A DNA stretch of 64,000 nt from Sphingobium terrigena (GCF_003591655.1 NZ_QVRA01000013.1:1-64000); one strand, 5' to 3'; positions 53,950 to 62,482 are shown, numbered from the stretch's first letter. Made by a program: numbers and translations. Notes: generated from the letters alone by a model not told the origin.

Positions 53950-54717
53950 TCAAGGGGCAGTAAAGCCGTAGCGGGTGAAGATGACCTTGCCCGATGGCGA
54001 GAGCAGAAAGCGGCGGAACGCTTCGGCGTCCTTGTGGCTGCTGCTGGTCAGGCGCGCGATCGGGTAGCGGATCGGCGGATGGCTGCGCGCCGGGAAAGCG
54101 CCGACGATCGCAACGCCGCTGGCGACCCGCGCGTCGGTGGCATAGATGATCCCCAGCGGCACCTCGCCCCGTTCCACCAGCGCAAGCGCCGCGCGGACAT
54201 TGTCGCCGCGTGCGATTTTGCCAGAGACGCTGGGCCATACGCCGAGGCTGGTGAGCGCCGCCTTGCCATATTTGCCCGCAGGAACGCTGTCAGGATCGGC
54301 CATGGCCAGCCGCCCGTTGCCCAGCGCCCGCGCGATCGGCATGGCGCGGCCGATCCGCAGGCGCACTGGCCTGGCCTTTGGCGTCACCAGCACCAGCCGG
54401 TTGCCGACCATATTGGTGCGGGTGCCGCGCAGGACGAAACCGGCCTGCTCGACATCGCGCATCCAGTCCTCGTCCGCGGACAGGAACAGGTCAGCGGGCG
54501 CCCCCGCCCGGATTTGCCGCGCCAGGGCCGAGGAACCGGCGAAGGACAGGACGGGGCGGGCATGGCCTTGCCTGGTCCAGGCGTCGGCCGCGGCGGTCAT
54601 CGCTTCCTGCATACTGGCTGCTGCCAGCACCAGCGGGCCGCGATCACCCGGTGCGGCCTGTGCCATGGGGATCAGAAGCAGGAGCAGCGCGATGGCGCAA
54701 AGCAAGCGTTGGATCAT
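53950..54717 (-). CDS. modA: Molybdate ABC transporter substrate-binding protein
   Basis: Periplasmic receptor of molybdate/tungstate. A signal peptide (MIQRLLCAIALLLLLIPMAQAAP) is followed by VLAAASMQEAMTAAADAW, FAGSSALARQIRAGAPADLFLSADEDWM, GNRLVLVTP and AMADPDSVPAGKYGKAAL, with the serine-rich loops that bind the oxyanion. Length of 255 residues is normal. There is no modB or modC next to it, and the neighbour in the other direction is a truncated molybdo-enzyme gene. Confidence 0.93.
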   Translation of the reverse strand: MIQRLLCAIALLLLLIPMAQAAPGDRGPLVLAAASMQEAMTAAADAWTRQGHARPVLSFAGSSALARQIRAGAPADLFLSADEDWMRDVEQAGFVLRGTRTNMVGNRLVLVTPKARPVRLRIGRAMPIARALGNGRLAMADPDSVPAGKYGKAALTSLGVWPSVSGKIARGDNVRAALALVERGEVPLGIIYATDARVASGVAIVGAFPARSHPPIRYPIARLTSSSHKDAEAFRRFLLSPSGKVIFTRYGFTAP

Positions 54718-54802
54718 GCCGTCTGTCTGCCTCCGGCCTATTGGCGATGCAAGCGTCGCACCATGCTTTTGTCGCGCGGATCAATCGGCTAGAGGAGGTC
54801 GC

Positions 54803-54823
54803 ATGATCAGGAACCCGCGCTGA
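54803..54823 (+). other. Six-codon mini-ORF (MIRNPR) before the NasA-like gene
   Basis: GAGGAGG (54792-54798) precedes ATG at 54803, and this frame stops at TGA one base before the NasA-like ATG (54825). It could be a leader that couples translation, or the remnant of a gene deleted from the region (nirD or similar). Confidence 0.3.
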
Positions 54824-54824
54824 C

Positions 54825-56441
54825 ATGGCGATCGTCAGAAGCCAGTGCGGCCAGTGCGGCGTCGGCTGCGGTATCCGCGCGATCACTGACACTGATCGTC
54901 GCGTCATCATAGAGGGCGACAGGCTGCACCCGGCCAATGGCGGGCTGCTGTGCGATCGGGGGCAGGCGCTGGGCGATGCCGCGATGACGCTCGAAGGGCG
55001 GTTGCTCCAGCCGCTGGTCGATGGGCGGCCCGTTGGCTGGGATCGGGCGATCGCGCAGGTCGCGCGGCGGCTGACGGCCACCCTGACCCGCCATGGTCCG
55101 GGCAGCATCGCGCTGCATGTCGGTGGCGGCCTGCTGACCGAGGATTATTATGCCGCCAACAAGCTGATGAAGGGCTTTTTCGGGTCGGCCCATATCCATA
55201 CGCCATGGCGCGACGGGACCGGTGCCGCGCAACGGAGGGCGTTTGGCGAAGATGTGATGCCCGCCGCTTACGAGGATATTGATCGCGCGGCGATGATCCT
55301 GCTGGTGGGCGATGGCATCATGGCGCATCCGGTCTTGCTGGAACGGGTGCAGGCGGCGCGGCAGGCGGGTGTGCGGCTGGTCCTGCTGGCAGGCAAGGGG
55401 GGTGCGATCGAGGCGGATCTGCGTTTGAACGTGAATCCCGGCAGTGCTGCGTCCTTGCTGGCTGGCGCACTGTTGCATGGTCATGACAAAGGGCGGTATG
55501 ACGCGGATTTTCTGGCGCGGCGCGTCGTGGTGCCGGACGGCTTCTGGGACGGGTTGCGACCGGGGCATGATATCTGGTCGATCGCCCGCGCGACCGGGCT
55601 GACGCCGACGGCGATCCGGGCCTTTTACGAGGAATGGGCGGCGACCGATCGGGTCGTCACGCTGTTTGGTGGTGACGATAGGCCCGATCTGGCCGCTGCG
55701 GTCATCAACCTCCATCTCGCCAGCGGACGGATCGGTCGACCCGGCGCGACGCCCTTTGCCATGACTGGCGCGGCCAATGGCATGGGCGCGCGCGAAACCG
55801 GTTGTGTGGCGGACAGTCTGGCCGCCCATCGCGATTTCGCGGCTGAAGCCCGCGCCAGCATCGCCCGCTTCTGGGGCGCGCGGTTGCTGGCGGACGGGCC
55901 GGGGCTGGAGGGGGAGGCGCTGCTGCAGGCGATGCGCGACGGGCAGGTCAAGGCGCTGTGGAGTATCGGCGTGGACCCGGCGGCTGAGGCGTGGTTGGGC
56001 GAGGCGCGAGGCCTGGTCCCGCTGGCGATCCGGTCGACGGACAGGCTGGCGGAGCAGGGCGATGGCTGGTCGGTCCTGCTGCCCTCTGCCGCCTGGGTCG
56101 AAAAGGACGGGACGCTGACCGGCATGGACCGGCTGGTCAGTCGCCAGCGGCGGCTGTTTCCCTTGGCCGGAGAGGCGCGGCCGGACTGGTGGATGCTGAC
56201 CAAAGTGGCGCAGGCGATGGGCTGGAGCGATGCCTTCCATTATGAGCGACCCGCCGACATTTACCGCGAACATGCGCGGCTGACCGCCTATGGCAATGCG
56301 GGCGAGCGCTTGCTCAACCTGCGGCGGCACGCGCCGATTTCCAACCCGGCCTATGACGAGCTGACGCCGTGGCGCTGGGGCGAGGTGCCGTTCGATGGCG
56401 GGCATTTTCCGACGCCGGACGGACGGGCGAGATTCGCTTAA
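54825..56441 (+). CDS. NasA-like molybdopterin oxidoreductase, C-terminally truncated, catalytic Cys missing
   Basis: The sequence follows assimilatory nitrate reductase NasA: four [4Fe-4S] cysteines at 8, 11, 15 and 43, LLTEDYYAANKLMKGFFGS, PAAYEDIDRAAMILLVGD, the FAMTGAANGMGARETG motif and FPTPDGRARF. Two things are wrong. NasA has an RLCMSS motif, with the Mo-binding Cys, between GS and RRAFG; here residues 124-138 read IHTPWRDGTGAAQRR without cysteine. The chain also ends at RARFA, just where the C-terminal pterin-binding domain (about 120-350 residues) should start. So it cannot be a normal nitrate reductase. The frame is otherwise clean over 538 codons. Confidence 0.7.
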   Translation: MAIVRSQCGQCGVGCGIRAITDTDRRVIIEGDRLHPANGGLLCDRGQALGDAAMTLEGRLLQPLVDGRPVGWDRAIAQVARRLTATLTRHGPGSIALHVGGGLLTEDYYAANKLMKGFFGSAHIHTPWRDGTGAAQRRAFGEDVMPAAYEDIDRAAMILLVGDGIMAHPVLLERVQAARQAGVRLVLLAGKGGAIEADLRLNVNPGSAASLLAGALLHGHDKGRYDADFLARRVVVPDGFWDGLRPGHDIWSIARATGLTPTAIRAFYEEWAATDRVVTLFGGDDRPDLAAAVINLHLASGRIGRPGATPFAMTGAANGMGARETGCVADSLAAHRDFAAEARASIARFWGARLLADGPGLEGEALLQAMRDGQVKALWSIGVDPAAEAWLGEARGLVPLAIRSTDRLAEQGDGWSVLLPSAAWVEKDGTLTGMDRLVSRQRRLFPLAGEARPDWWMLTKVAQAMGWSDAFHYERPADIYREHARLTAYGNAGERLLNLRRHAPISNPAYDELTPWRWGEVPFDGGHFPTPDGRARFA

Positions 56442-56545
56442 CTTCGCACTTTTCCCGGTAAATGCGACATTTTGTTGCGCGTTGCTGATCCTATCGAAAT
56501 GCCGACAGGCGATCTTATCGCCCTGGGCCGATGTAGGACAGCCCG

Positions 56546-57721
56546 TCAGCGGGGCGTGGCTGCGATGTCCTGAAGATGCGCGAGCAGGGCGTCGCCATTG
56601 GCCGCCCAGGTGAAACGCAGCGCGGCGGCGCGCACGGCTTCGCGGTCGGGCGGATTGTCCAATATCGCGCGGATGGCGGCGGCGATGGCTTCGGGATCAC
56701 GATCGACAATCTGCCCGGCTTCCGGTCTGTCGAGCAATTCGCGCGCGCCACCGACATCGCTGATCACGATCGGGGTGCCGCAGGCCAGCGCCTCGACCCA
56801 GGCATTGGCCAGCCCTTCGGACGCCGAGGGCAAAGCCATCACATCGGCAGCGGCGAAGATGCGCGGCAATTTATGGTGGGGGACGGAGCCGAGAAAGCCG
56901 ATCCGTCGGTCGACACCCAGTTCCTGCGCCAGATTTTCAAGCGTTCGCCGATATTGCCCCTGTCCGGCCAGCAGCAACGTGACGTCGGGCAGCAGAGGCA
57001 AGGCGCGGACCAGCAGATCCTGCCCTTTGCGCGGGATAAGCGCACCCACGCACAATATGACCGGCCCGTCAAAATCGAGCGCAGCCTTCGCCTCCGCCCG
57101 GTCGGCGATTTCGAACGTGTCGAGATCGACCCCGGTATAATGGACGCGGATCTTGTCCTGCTCCATCCCCATGCGGACCATGGAGCGGCGCATGGCGTCG
57201 GATACGGCAAGCAGGCCCGCGGCGCCGTCACCGGCTCGCTGCACCAGCTTGCGGGTGCCGCGCTGGCTGCCCCAATGGTGGATATCCGCGCCGCGCGCCT
57301 TGACCGAATAGGGGATGCCGAGCGCGCGCGACAGGCGCTGCGCCACCGGACCGTCGGGAAAGAAGAAGCTGGCGTCGATCACATCGAATGGTTTTTCCGC
57401 GTGCAACCGCTTGACCAGCGGCAGGATGGCGCGGGTCATGGTCCACACATTGGTACGTCCGCCAAATTTGGGGATGATCGGGAAGGTAGGGCGATAGACG
57501 GTCAGTTCGCGCCATTTTTCCCGACGCGGCAGCGCGCGTAGCGGGGCGTAGCGCGGGGCGAGGGCGAGCGGCCATGGCGGCAGGCCGACCGGCGCGATGA
57601 CGGTGACGCTCGCTTCCCGGCGGCTCGCCAGTTCGCGGGCCTGCCGTTCCACGAACACGCCGAAGGTCGGGCGGCTGATGTCGGGAAAGAGGGTCGATAG
57701 CATGAGGACGTTGAGCGTCAT
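56546..57721 (-). CDS. GT4-family glycosyltransferase
   Basis: 391 residues with a typical GT-B layout: N-terminal LNVLMLSTLFPDISRPTFGVFVERQARELA, C-terminal VILCVGALIPRKGQDLLVRALPLL and PSASEGLANAWVEALACGTPIVISDVGGARELL (with the E-x7-E element in EGLANAWVE). Similar proteins build exopolysaccharide or glycolipid. The ten residues upstream of MTLNVLML are not used. It stands alone, on the minus strand, facing the truncated NasA-like gene. Confidence 0.88.
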   Translation of the reverse strand: MTLNVLMLSTLFPDISRPTFGVFVERQARELASRREASVTVIAPVGLPPWPLALAPRYAPLRALPRREKWRELTVYRPTFPIIPKFGGRTNVWTMTRAILPLVKRLHAEKPFDVIDASFFFPDGPVAQRLSRALGIPYSVKARGADIHHWGSQRGTRKLVQRAGDGAAGLLAVSDAMRRSMVRMGMEQDKIRVHYTGVDLDTFEIADRAEAKAALDFDGPVILCVGALIPRKGQDLLVRALPLLPDVTLLLAGQGQYRRTLENLAQELGVDRRIGFLGSVPHHKLPRIFAAADVMALPSASEGLANAWVEALACGTPIVISDVGGARELLDRPEAGQIVDRDPEAIAAAIRAILDNPPDREAVRAAALRFTWAANGDALLAHLQDIAATPR

Positions 57722-57779
57722 GGTCTCTCTTTCGCGCAGCAGCCTTTGCAATTGGGTTAAGAGGCTGGTGACTTTTTGG

Positions 57780-58343
57780 CTAGAGCCGTCTGACGAGCTG
57801 TTCCGCGACTGCGGCCCATGGCGGGTCGGTCAGTACCAGCTGGCGCGCGCCGGAACCCAGCGGCAGCAGCTGCAACCGGTTCCCTTCGCGTCCGATTAGT
57901 CGCCCGAACAGGAACCGGCCTGCCGGGCGGGGAAAGAGAATGTCGCGGTTGAGCGCGCTGCCAAAATCCTCCGGCGCGATACGACGGCACCAGATGGCGT
58001 CGCCGCTGCGATAGTCGCCGATGCTGGCGCTGACATGGACGCCGACCATGCCATCGGCGGCATTGGGGGTAGGGAAGGCTAGCGGGCGGGTGGGCGCGCG
58101 CGCACCGTCCGGCCCCAGCAGCGCGGCGACCGGCACCTCGCTCTGCCCCGGCATGGCGACCAGTTCGGCGCTGGTGACGCCGAGCGCCAGCGCGATGCGG
58201 TTGAGCCATTTGATCGACACGGTGCGGGTGCCGGTTTCCAGCCGGCCGATCGTCTGGGCGGTCGTCGGCGGATCGCACAGCGCGCCGACCTGTTCCAGCG
58301 TCAGCCCCTTAACCTTGCGGACTTCGCGGATGCGGGTGATCAT
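57780..58343 (-). CDS. XRE-family regulator with S24-like C-terminal domain
   Basis: Helix-turn-helix at residues 3-62 (IREVRKVKGLTLEQVGALC ... TIGRLETGTRTVSIKWLNRIALALGV). The rest (about 95-185) resembles the LexA/CI-type S24 fold (VHVSASIGDYRSGDAIWCRRI, ILFPRPAGRFLFGRLIGREGNRLQLLP), though the usual GDSM motif is not clear. It diverges from the DUF6456 gene across 103 bases with a small palindrome, so mutual regulation is possible. Confidence 0.8.
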   Translation of the reverse strand: MITRIREVRKVKGLTLEQVGALCDPPTTAQTIGRLETGTRTVSIKWLNRIALALGVTSAELVAMPGQSEVPVAALLGPDGARAPTRPLAFPTPNAADGMVGVHVSASIGDYRSGDAIWCRRIAPEDFGSALNRDILFPRPAGRFLFGRLIGREGNRLQLLPLGSGARQLVLTDPPWAAVAEQLVRRL

Positions 58344-58355
58344 ACCTGCCTCGAT

Positions 58356-58372
58356 AAATAACCTATTTGGTT
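58356..58372. promoter_or_regulatory. Candidate operator between the XRE regulator and the DUF6456 gene
   Basis: AAATA-ACC-TATTT (58356-58368) overlaps AACC-TATTT-GGTT (58360-58372), both perfect short inverted repeats in an AT-rich stretch 13 bases upstream of the regulator ATG. Confidence 0.35.
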
Positions 58373-58446
58373 TTCTCTTTCCTACAAACTATCCGCCATG
58401 GCAAGGCTGATTTCCCGATTCCCCATCGTCAAAAGGAGAAGTCCGC

Positions 58447-58905
58447 ATGACCGCCACCCATATCGAACAGACGATCGAGGACCCCCATAGCCGCCATCAG
58501 ACCGTGCTGGTCCATATCGGCGAATCGCCGCTCGCCTGGCTTCATGCGCGTGGGCATCTGAGCGAGCGGCATTATGTCGCGGGCGACCGGCTGCGCACCG
58601 ACTGGGAGAAAGCGGGGCTGGGCGCGCGGATCACGATGCGCTGGGACGCGGCACCGCGCGCGGGCGGGCGGGCCATGCCGGGGCGACAGCCGGACCCGAC
58701 GCTGATGCAATTGTCGGCGCGCGAACGCTTCGACGGGGCGATCAGCGCGGCGGGGCCGGGGCTGGCGGATATATTATGGCGGGTGGTGTGTGCTGGCGAA
58801 GGGCTGGTCGCGGCGGAACGGGCGCTGGGCTGGCCGAGCCGCGCGGGCAAGCTCGTGCTGACACTGGCGCTCGATCGGGTGGCGGGATGGTATCGGGTCG
58901 CGTGA
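58447..58905 (+). CDS. DUF6456 protein
   Basis: 152 residues with the pattern ESPLAWLHARGHLSERHYVAGDRLRTDWEKAGL and a second half RFDGAISAAGPGLADILWRVVCAGEGLVAAERALGWPSRAGKLVLTLALDRVAGWY, as in the alphaproteobacterial family DUF6456 of unknown function. The second half looks like a helix-turn-helix (ERALGWPSRAGKLVL), so a DNA-binding regulator is possible. AAGGAGAAG precedes the ATG. Confidence 0.7.
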   Translation: MTATHIEQTIEDPHSRHQTVLVHIGESPLAWLHARGHLSERHYVAGDRLRTDWEKAGLGARITMRWDAAPRAGGRAMPGRQPDPTLMQLSARERFDGAISAAGPGLADILWRVVCAGEGLVAAERALGWPSRAGKLVLTLALDRVAGWYRVA

Positions 58906-58909
58906 CCCG

Positions 58910-59440
58910 TCAGCCGATCATGCCAGCGCCCAGTAGCAACAGCAGCTTGACGTCGATGGCATAGCCTTCTTCGCGCCAGGCGGTGACTTGGCGCTCCAGC
59001 CCGGCCAGCGGCACGCGGTGGACGTGGATATCCTCGCCATCGACGCCGCCGCCATCGCCGGTTTTTTCCAGATCATGGGCGCGGAACAGGGTGAAGCTTT
59101 CCGCGACCATGCCGGGCGAGCTGAAAAATTCACCCAGCGATTCGAGGCGGGCGGCGCGATAGCCGGTTTCCTCCTCCAGCTCGCGGCTGGCGGCGATACT
59201 GGCGTCCTCGTCTGCGTCATGATCGCCGACCAGCCCGGCGGGCAGTTCGATGCAGCGCTTGCCCAGCGGCACGCGATATTGATCGACCAGCAGCACATGC
59301 CCGTCATCGATTGCCAGAATGACCGCCGCCTTGATGCCCCGCGCGCGGCTGACATATTCCCACTTGCCGCGCCGTTTCGCGGTGATGAAGCGTCCGGCCC
59401 ACATGACTTCTTCAGGCGCAGACGCATCCTGTTCGCTCAT
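58910..59440 (-). CDS. Nudix hydrolase (ADP-ribose pyrophosphatase-like)
   Basis: 176 residues with an intact Nudix box, G-x5-E-x7-REL-x-EE-x-G, running from GDHDADE to RELEEETGY (about 72-94). Flanking segments IELPAGL before and FSSPGMVAESFTLFRAHDL after it are those of ADP-ribose/ADP-sugar pyrophosphatases. The ATG overlaps the stop of the upstream TPM gene as ATGA, so it belongs to the lemA-TPM-TPM-nudix unit. Confidence 0.9.
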   Translation of the reverse strand: MSEQDASAPEEVMWAGRFITAKRRGKWEYVSRARGIKAAVILAIDDGHVLLVDQYRVPLGKRCIELPAGLVGDHDADEDASIAASRELEEETGYRAARLESLGEFFSSPGMVAESFTLFRAHDLEKTGDGGGVDGEDIHVHRVPLAGLERQVTAWREEGYAIDVKLLLLLGAGMIG

Positions 59441-60114
59441 AATTCGATCAGCCTGTCGGGAAGTTCGTTGATATCGTCATCGGCGCGCGGGAAATGGGCG
59501 GCCAGCACGATGCCGACCTGCCTTACCGCCTGCGCCAGCCCTTCGCCCGCGCGACCGTCGCGAATGGCGTCGATCAAGGCCGCCATCGCCGCGCCCCATT
59601 CTTCCGGTGCGACCTTGCCATTGATCGCGGCGTCGGCGACGATTTCGGCGCGATGCTCGTCGAGCGAGAGGTAGATCAATACGCCGGTCCGGCCATGGGT
59701 GCGCGCTTCGGCGGCGGTGCGGAACAGCAGGATCGCGCGTCGTCGCACCCGCCGCGCCCGTGTCGCGCGCGGCGTCATCCACATGCGCAGCGCCGGGATG
59801 GCGAGCAGATAGCGGACAACCACGAATTTCAGGATCAGCAGGCCGAGCAGCCCGGTCAGCAATTTCCAGTCGGCCAGCTCATGCTCCCAGTCGCGCAGCA
59901 GGGCGGACAGGAGATGGCGCAGATGCTCTGGAAAGGCCGCTGCCACAGATAGAGCAATGAACACTGCCGCGATTGCCCAGTGCAGCCCGACATCATGATA
60001 GGCGTCCGACCGGCGCGTCACGATCGTCACGATCTCGCCCGATGTCTGCGCCTCGGCCTCCGCCACGGCGGCGGACACGAGGGCGTGGTCGGCTGCTGAA
60101 AGATGAAGCTGCAT
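59437..60114 (-). CDS. TPM-domain membrane protein
   Basis: The 225 residues begin with SAADHALVSAAVAEAEAQTSGEIVTIVTRRSD, the start of a TPM_phosphatase-type domain, then have two hydrophobic helices (HWAIAAVFIALSVAAAF and LTGLLGLLILKFVVVRYLLAIP, about 46-110), and end with HGRTGVLIYLSLDEHRAEIVADAAIN and DDDINELPDRL. Such proteins accompany LemA and YgcG homologs. The frame extends 44 arginine-rich codons upstream, which are antisense to the glycine-rich tail of the next gene. Its ATG overlaps that gene's stop by one base. Confidence 0.85.
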   Translation of the reverse strand: MQLHLSAADHALVSAAVAEAEAQTSGEIVTIVTRRSDAYHDVGLHWAIAAVFIALSVAAAFPEHLRHLLSALLRDWEHELADWKLLTGLLGLLILKFVVVRYLLAIPALRMWMTPRATRARRVRRRAILLFRTAAEARTHGRTGVLIYLSLDEHRAEIVADAAINGKVAPEEWGAAMAALIDAIRDGRAGEGLAQAVRQVGIVLAAHFPRADDDINELPDRLIEL

Positions 60115-60905
60115 TACCAGTCCCCCGACGCGCCGCCGCCGCCGAAGCTGCCGCCGCCACCCGAAAATCCACCACCGCCGCCGCCAAAGCCGCCGCCACC
60201 CCAGCCGCCGCCACCACCGCCCCAGTCGGAATCGCCCGGTCCCCACAGGATGATCGGCGCGCCCGAACCGCTGCGATAGCGTTTGCCCGTGCCGCGTCGA
60301 CGCGATGCCAGCGCGATGAAGGCAACGACCATGATGATGACCCAGATCATCGCCATGCCGCTGACATTACCGCCCGATCCCTTGCGCGCAGCCGCTTCCG
60401 CCGCCGCCGCGCGGGCCTTGGCCTCTTGCGGAGGCAGGGTCATGATCGTGCCGATTTCTGCCACGCCCGCGTCGATGCCGCCGGGCATGTCGCCTGCCTT
60501 GAAGCGCGGGGTGATGGCGTCGCGGATGATCTGGGACGACTGCGCGTCGGTCAGCAGGCCTTCCATGCCATAGCCGACCTCGATCCGTATCTTGCGCTCA
60601 TTGGGCGCGACGATCAGCAGTGCGCCGTCATTCTTCGCCTTGTCGCCAATCCCCCATTCGCGCCCCAGCCGATAGCCATAGTCGGCTATGTCATAGCCCT
60701 GAAGATCGGGGATGGTCGCGACCACCAACTGCCGCCCGCTTTGCGTTTCCAAAGCAGCCAGCTTGTCGGTCAGCGCCTGTTCCTGCGCCGGGGACAGCAG
60801 GGCGGCATCGTCCACCACCCGGCCGGTCAGCTTGGGGAAAGACTGGGCCTGCGCTGCCGGCACAAAGGCCAGCAGCGCGAGGAGGAGCAGCAGGCGGCGG
60901 ATCAC
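60114..60905 (-). CDS. YgcG-type TPM-domain protein with glycine-rich tail
   Basis: A signal peptide (MIRRLLLLLALLAFVPAAQAQ), the TPM domain (about 22-150: LTGRVVDDAALLSPAQEQALTDKLAALE ... GALLIVAPNERKIRIEVGYGMEGLLTD), one transmembrane helix (MAMIWVIIMVVAFIALAS, about 185-202) and a tail of Gly with Trp/Phe (GGGGWGGGGFGGGGGGFSGG). This is the YgcG architecture that goes with LemA. Function is unknown; roles in envelope assembly and photosystem II repair are reported for relatives. It starts one base after the lemA stop. Confidence 0.9.
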   Translation of the reverse strand: MIRRLLLLLALLAFVPAAQAQSFPKLTGRVVDDAALLSPAQEQALTDKLAALETQSGRQLVVATIPDLQGYDIADYGYRLGREWGIGDKAKNDGALLIVAPNERKIRIEVGYGMEGLLTDAQSSQIIRDAITPRFKAGDMPGGIDAGVAEIGTIMTLPPQEAKARAAAAEAAARKGSGGNVSGMAMIWVIIMVVAFIALASRRRGTGKRYRSGSGAPIILWGPGDSDWGGGGGGWGGGGFGGGGGGFSGGGGSFGGGGASGDW

Positions 60906-60906
60906 G

Positions 60907-61509
60907 TCAATTGCCGAAATCGACCTTTGGCGCTTCTTCCGCGCCGGGCGTTGTTGCCTGGAACGGGGTCATGGGCTTGGCACCGTGGATGATCTTGGCG
61001 CCGATCGCGTCGGGGAAGGTGCGGATGCGGGTGTTATAGGCGCGCACCGCTTCATTATAGTCGCGGATGGCGACGGCTATGCGGTTTTCCGTGCCTTCCA
61101 GCTGCGATTGCAGGTTCAGGAAATTGGCGTTGGTCTTGAGGTCTGGATAGGCCTCTACCGAGGCGAGCAGGCGGCCAAGCCCCTGGCTCAGCTGGGCCTG
61201 CGCGGCTTGGAACTGGGCGACCTTGGCCGGATCGGACAGATCCTCTGCATTGACTTGCACCGATGTGGCCTTGGCGCGCGCTTCGGTAACGCGGACCAGC
61301 GTGTCCTGCTCCTGCTTGCCAGCCGCCTTCACCGTGGCGACGAGGTTGCCGACCAGATTGGAGCGGCGCTGATATTGCGCCTGGACGTCGGCCCATTTGG
61401 CCTTGGCCTCTTCCTCGGCCGTGGGGACGCTGTTGATGCCGCAGGCGGACAGGGCGAAAACCCCCAGCAGCGGCAGCAGGAAAGGGGCAAAGCGGCGCAG
61501 GAGCGTCAT
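60907..61509 (-). CDS. lemA: LemA-family lipoprotein
   Basis: 200 residues with a lipoprotein-type signal (PFLLPLLGVFALSACG) followed by the LemA helical domain: WADVQAQYQRRSNLVGNLVATVKAAGKQEQDTLVRVTEARAKA, SQGLGRLLASVEAYPDLKTNANFLNLQSQLEGTENRIAVAIRDYNEAVRAYNTRIRTFP. Coiled-coil like in most of its length. LemA and YgcG are encoded side by side in many bacteria and are thought to act together at the membrane. Confidence 0.93.
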   Translation of the reverse strand: MTLLRRFAPFLLPLLGVFALSACGINSVPTAEEEAKAKWADVQAQYQRRSNLVGNLVATVKAAGKQEQDTLVRVTEARAKATSVQVNAEDLSDPAKVAQFQAAQAQLSQGLGRLLASVEAYPDLKTNANFLNLQSQLEGTENRIAVAIRDYNEAVRAYNTRIRTFPDAIGAKIIHGAKPMTPFQATTPGAEEAPKVDFGN

Positions 61510-61610
61510 GGAAGATCCTCAAGCTATTATCTGCGTCACGAAATAGGCGGTTGTCCTGCCTGGCGCAACGGGCCATCCAGTGATTATCTTTGGCTGGACA
61601 AGAGGCGGAC

Positions 61611-62042
61611 ATGGGACTGATCAGCGAATTCAAGACCTTCATCAATCGCGGCAATGTGATCGACCTGGCGGTCGGCGTCATCATCGGCGGGGCGTTTGCC
61701 ACCATCACAAAGTCGCTGACCGATGATCTGATCATGCCGGTGGTGGGCTATCTGTTCGGCGGGGCGGATTTTTCGGGCTATTTTATCCGGCTGGGTGATC
61801 TGCCCGCCGACTATAAGGGCAATCCGCAAAGCTATGCCGATCTGAAGGCCGCTGGCGTCGCCATGTTCGGCTGGGGCCAGTTTCTGACGGTGATGGTCAA
61901 TTTCGTCATATTGGCCTTCGCCATCTTCCTGCTGATCAAGGCGGTCAACCGCGTGATGGTGAAGCCTGAGCCGGAGGCACCTGCCGCGACGCCGGAGGAC
62001 ATCGTCCTGCTGCGCGAGATTCGCGATTCGCTGCAAAAATAA
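61611..62042 (+). CDS. mscL: Large-conductance mechanosensitive channel
   Basis: Releases solutes upon hypo-osmotic shock. The 143 residues show the N-terminal helix [33 protein letters not shown] with TM1, the periplasmic loop, TM2 ([24 protein letters not shown]) and a C-terminal helix [13 protein letters not shown]. The ATG at 61611 has AGAGGCGG ahead; the frame extends seven codons with a TTG. It diverges from lemA. Confidence 0.96.
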   Translation: MGLISEFKTFINRGNVIDLAVGVIIGGAFATITKSLTDDLIMPVVGYLFGGADFSGYFIRLGDLPADYKGNPQSYADLKAAGVAMFGWGQFLTVMVNFVILAFAIFLLIKAVNRVMVKPEPEAPAATPEDIVLLREIRDSLQK

Positions 62043-62186
62043 GGGACTATGCGACGAACGGAGCGGTTGTCGGGAACCATCGGCGGCGTGACCGGTTGAT
62101 CGCGGTCAGGGTTGGGAGCGGCTGAGGCCGTTTCCGCCCGTTGAACAATGCCGTCTGCCCCAGGGGGCGCAACAGGAGAAAACGCC

Positions 62187-62456
62187 GTGAAAACCTTCGT
62201 CAAAATCCTTGGCCTTGCCAGCCTTGTCGCCCTCGCCGCGTGCGATTCCGCCAAGGAAAATCAGGTCGAGAATGCGTACGAAAACAAGGCGGATGCGATC
62301 GACAATCAGGCTGACAATATGGAAGCCATGGCAGACAATCTGACCGGCAGCGCCGAAAATGCGGCTGAAAACGCCGCTGACGCGCTGGAAAACAAGGCTG
62401 AAGCCACGCGCGAAGCGGGCGACAAGGCCGAGGATGCGGTCGAAAAGCAGCAATAA
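62187..62456 (+). CDS. Small lipoprotein, helical
   Basis: With a GTG start at 62187 (AGGAGAA seven bases ahead) the product is 89 residues: signal KTFVKILGLASLVALAAC, then a Cys-lipidated mature part of Ala, Glu, Asn and Lys in heptad-like order (ENKADAIDNQADNMEAMADN, ENAADALENKAEATREAGDKAEDAVEKQQ), which probably forms a coiled coil like Lpp. It is followed by a strong terminator. The longer frame from 62148 would put residues before the signal. Confidence 0.75.
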   Translation: MKTFVKILGLASLVALAACDSAKENQVENAYENKADAIDNQADNMEAMADNLTGSAENAAENAADALENKAEATREAGDKAEDAVEKQQ

Positions 62457-62482
62457 GCGCTTTTCTGAGATTAAAACCGGAA

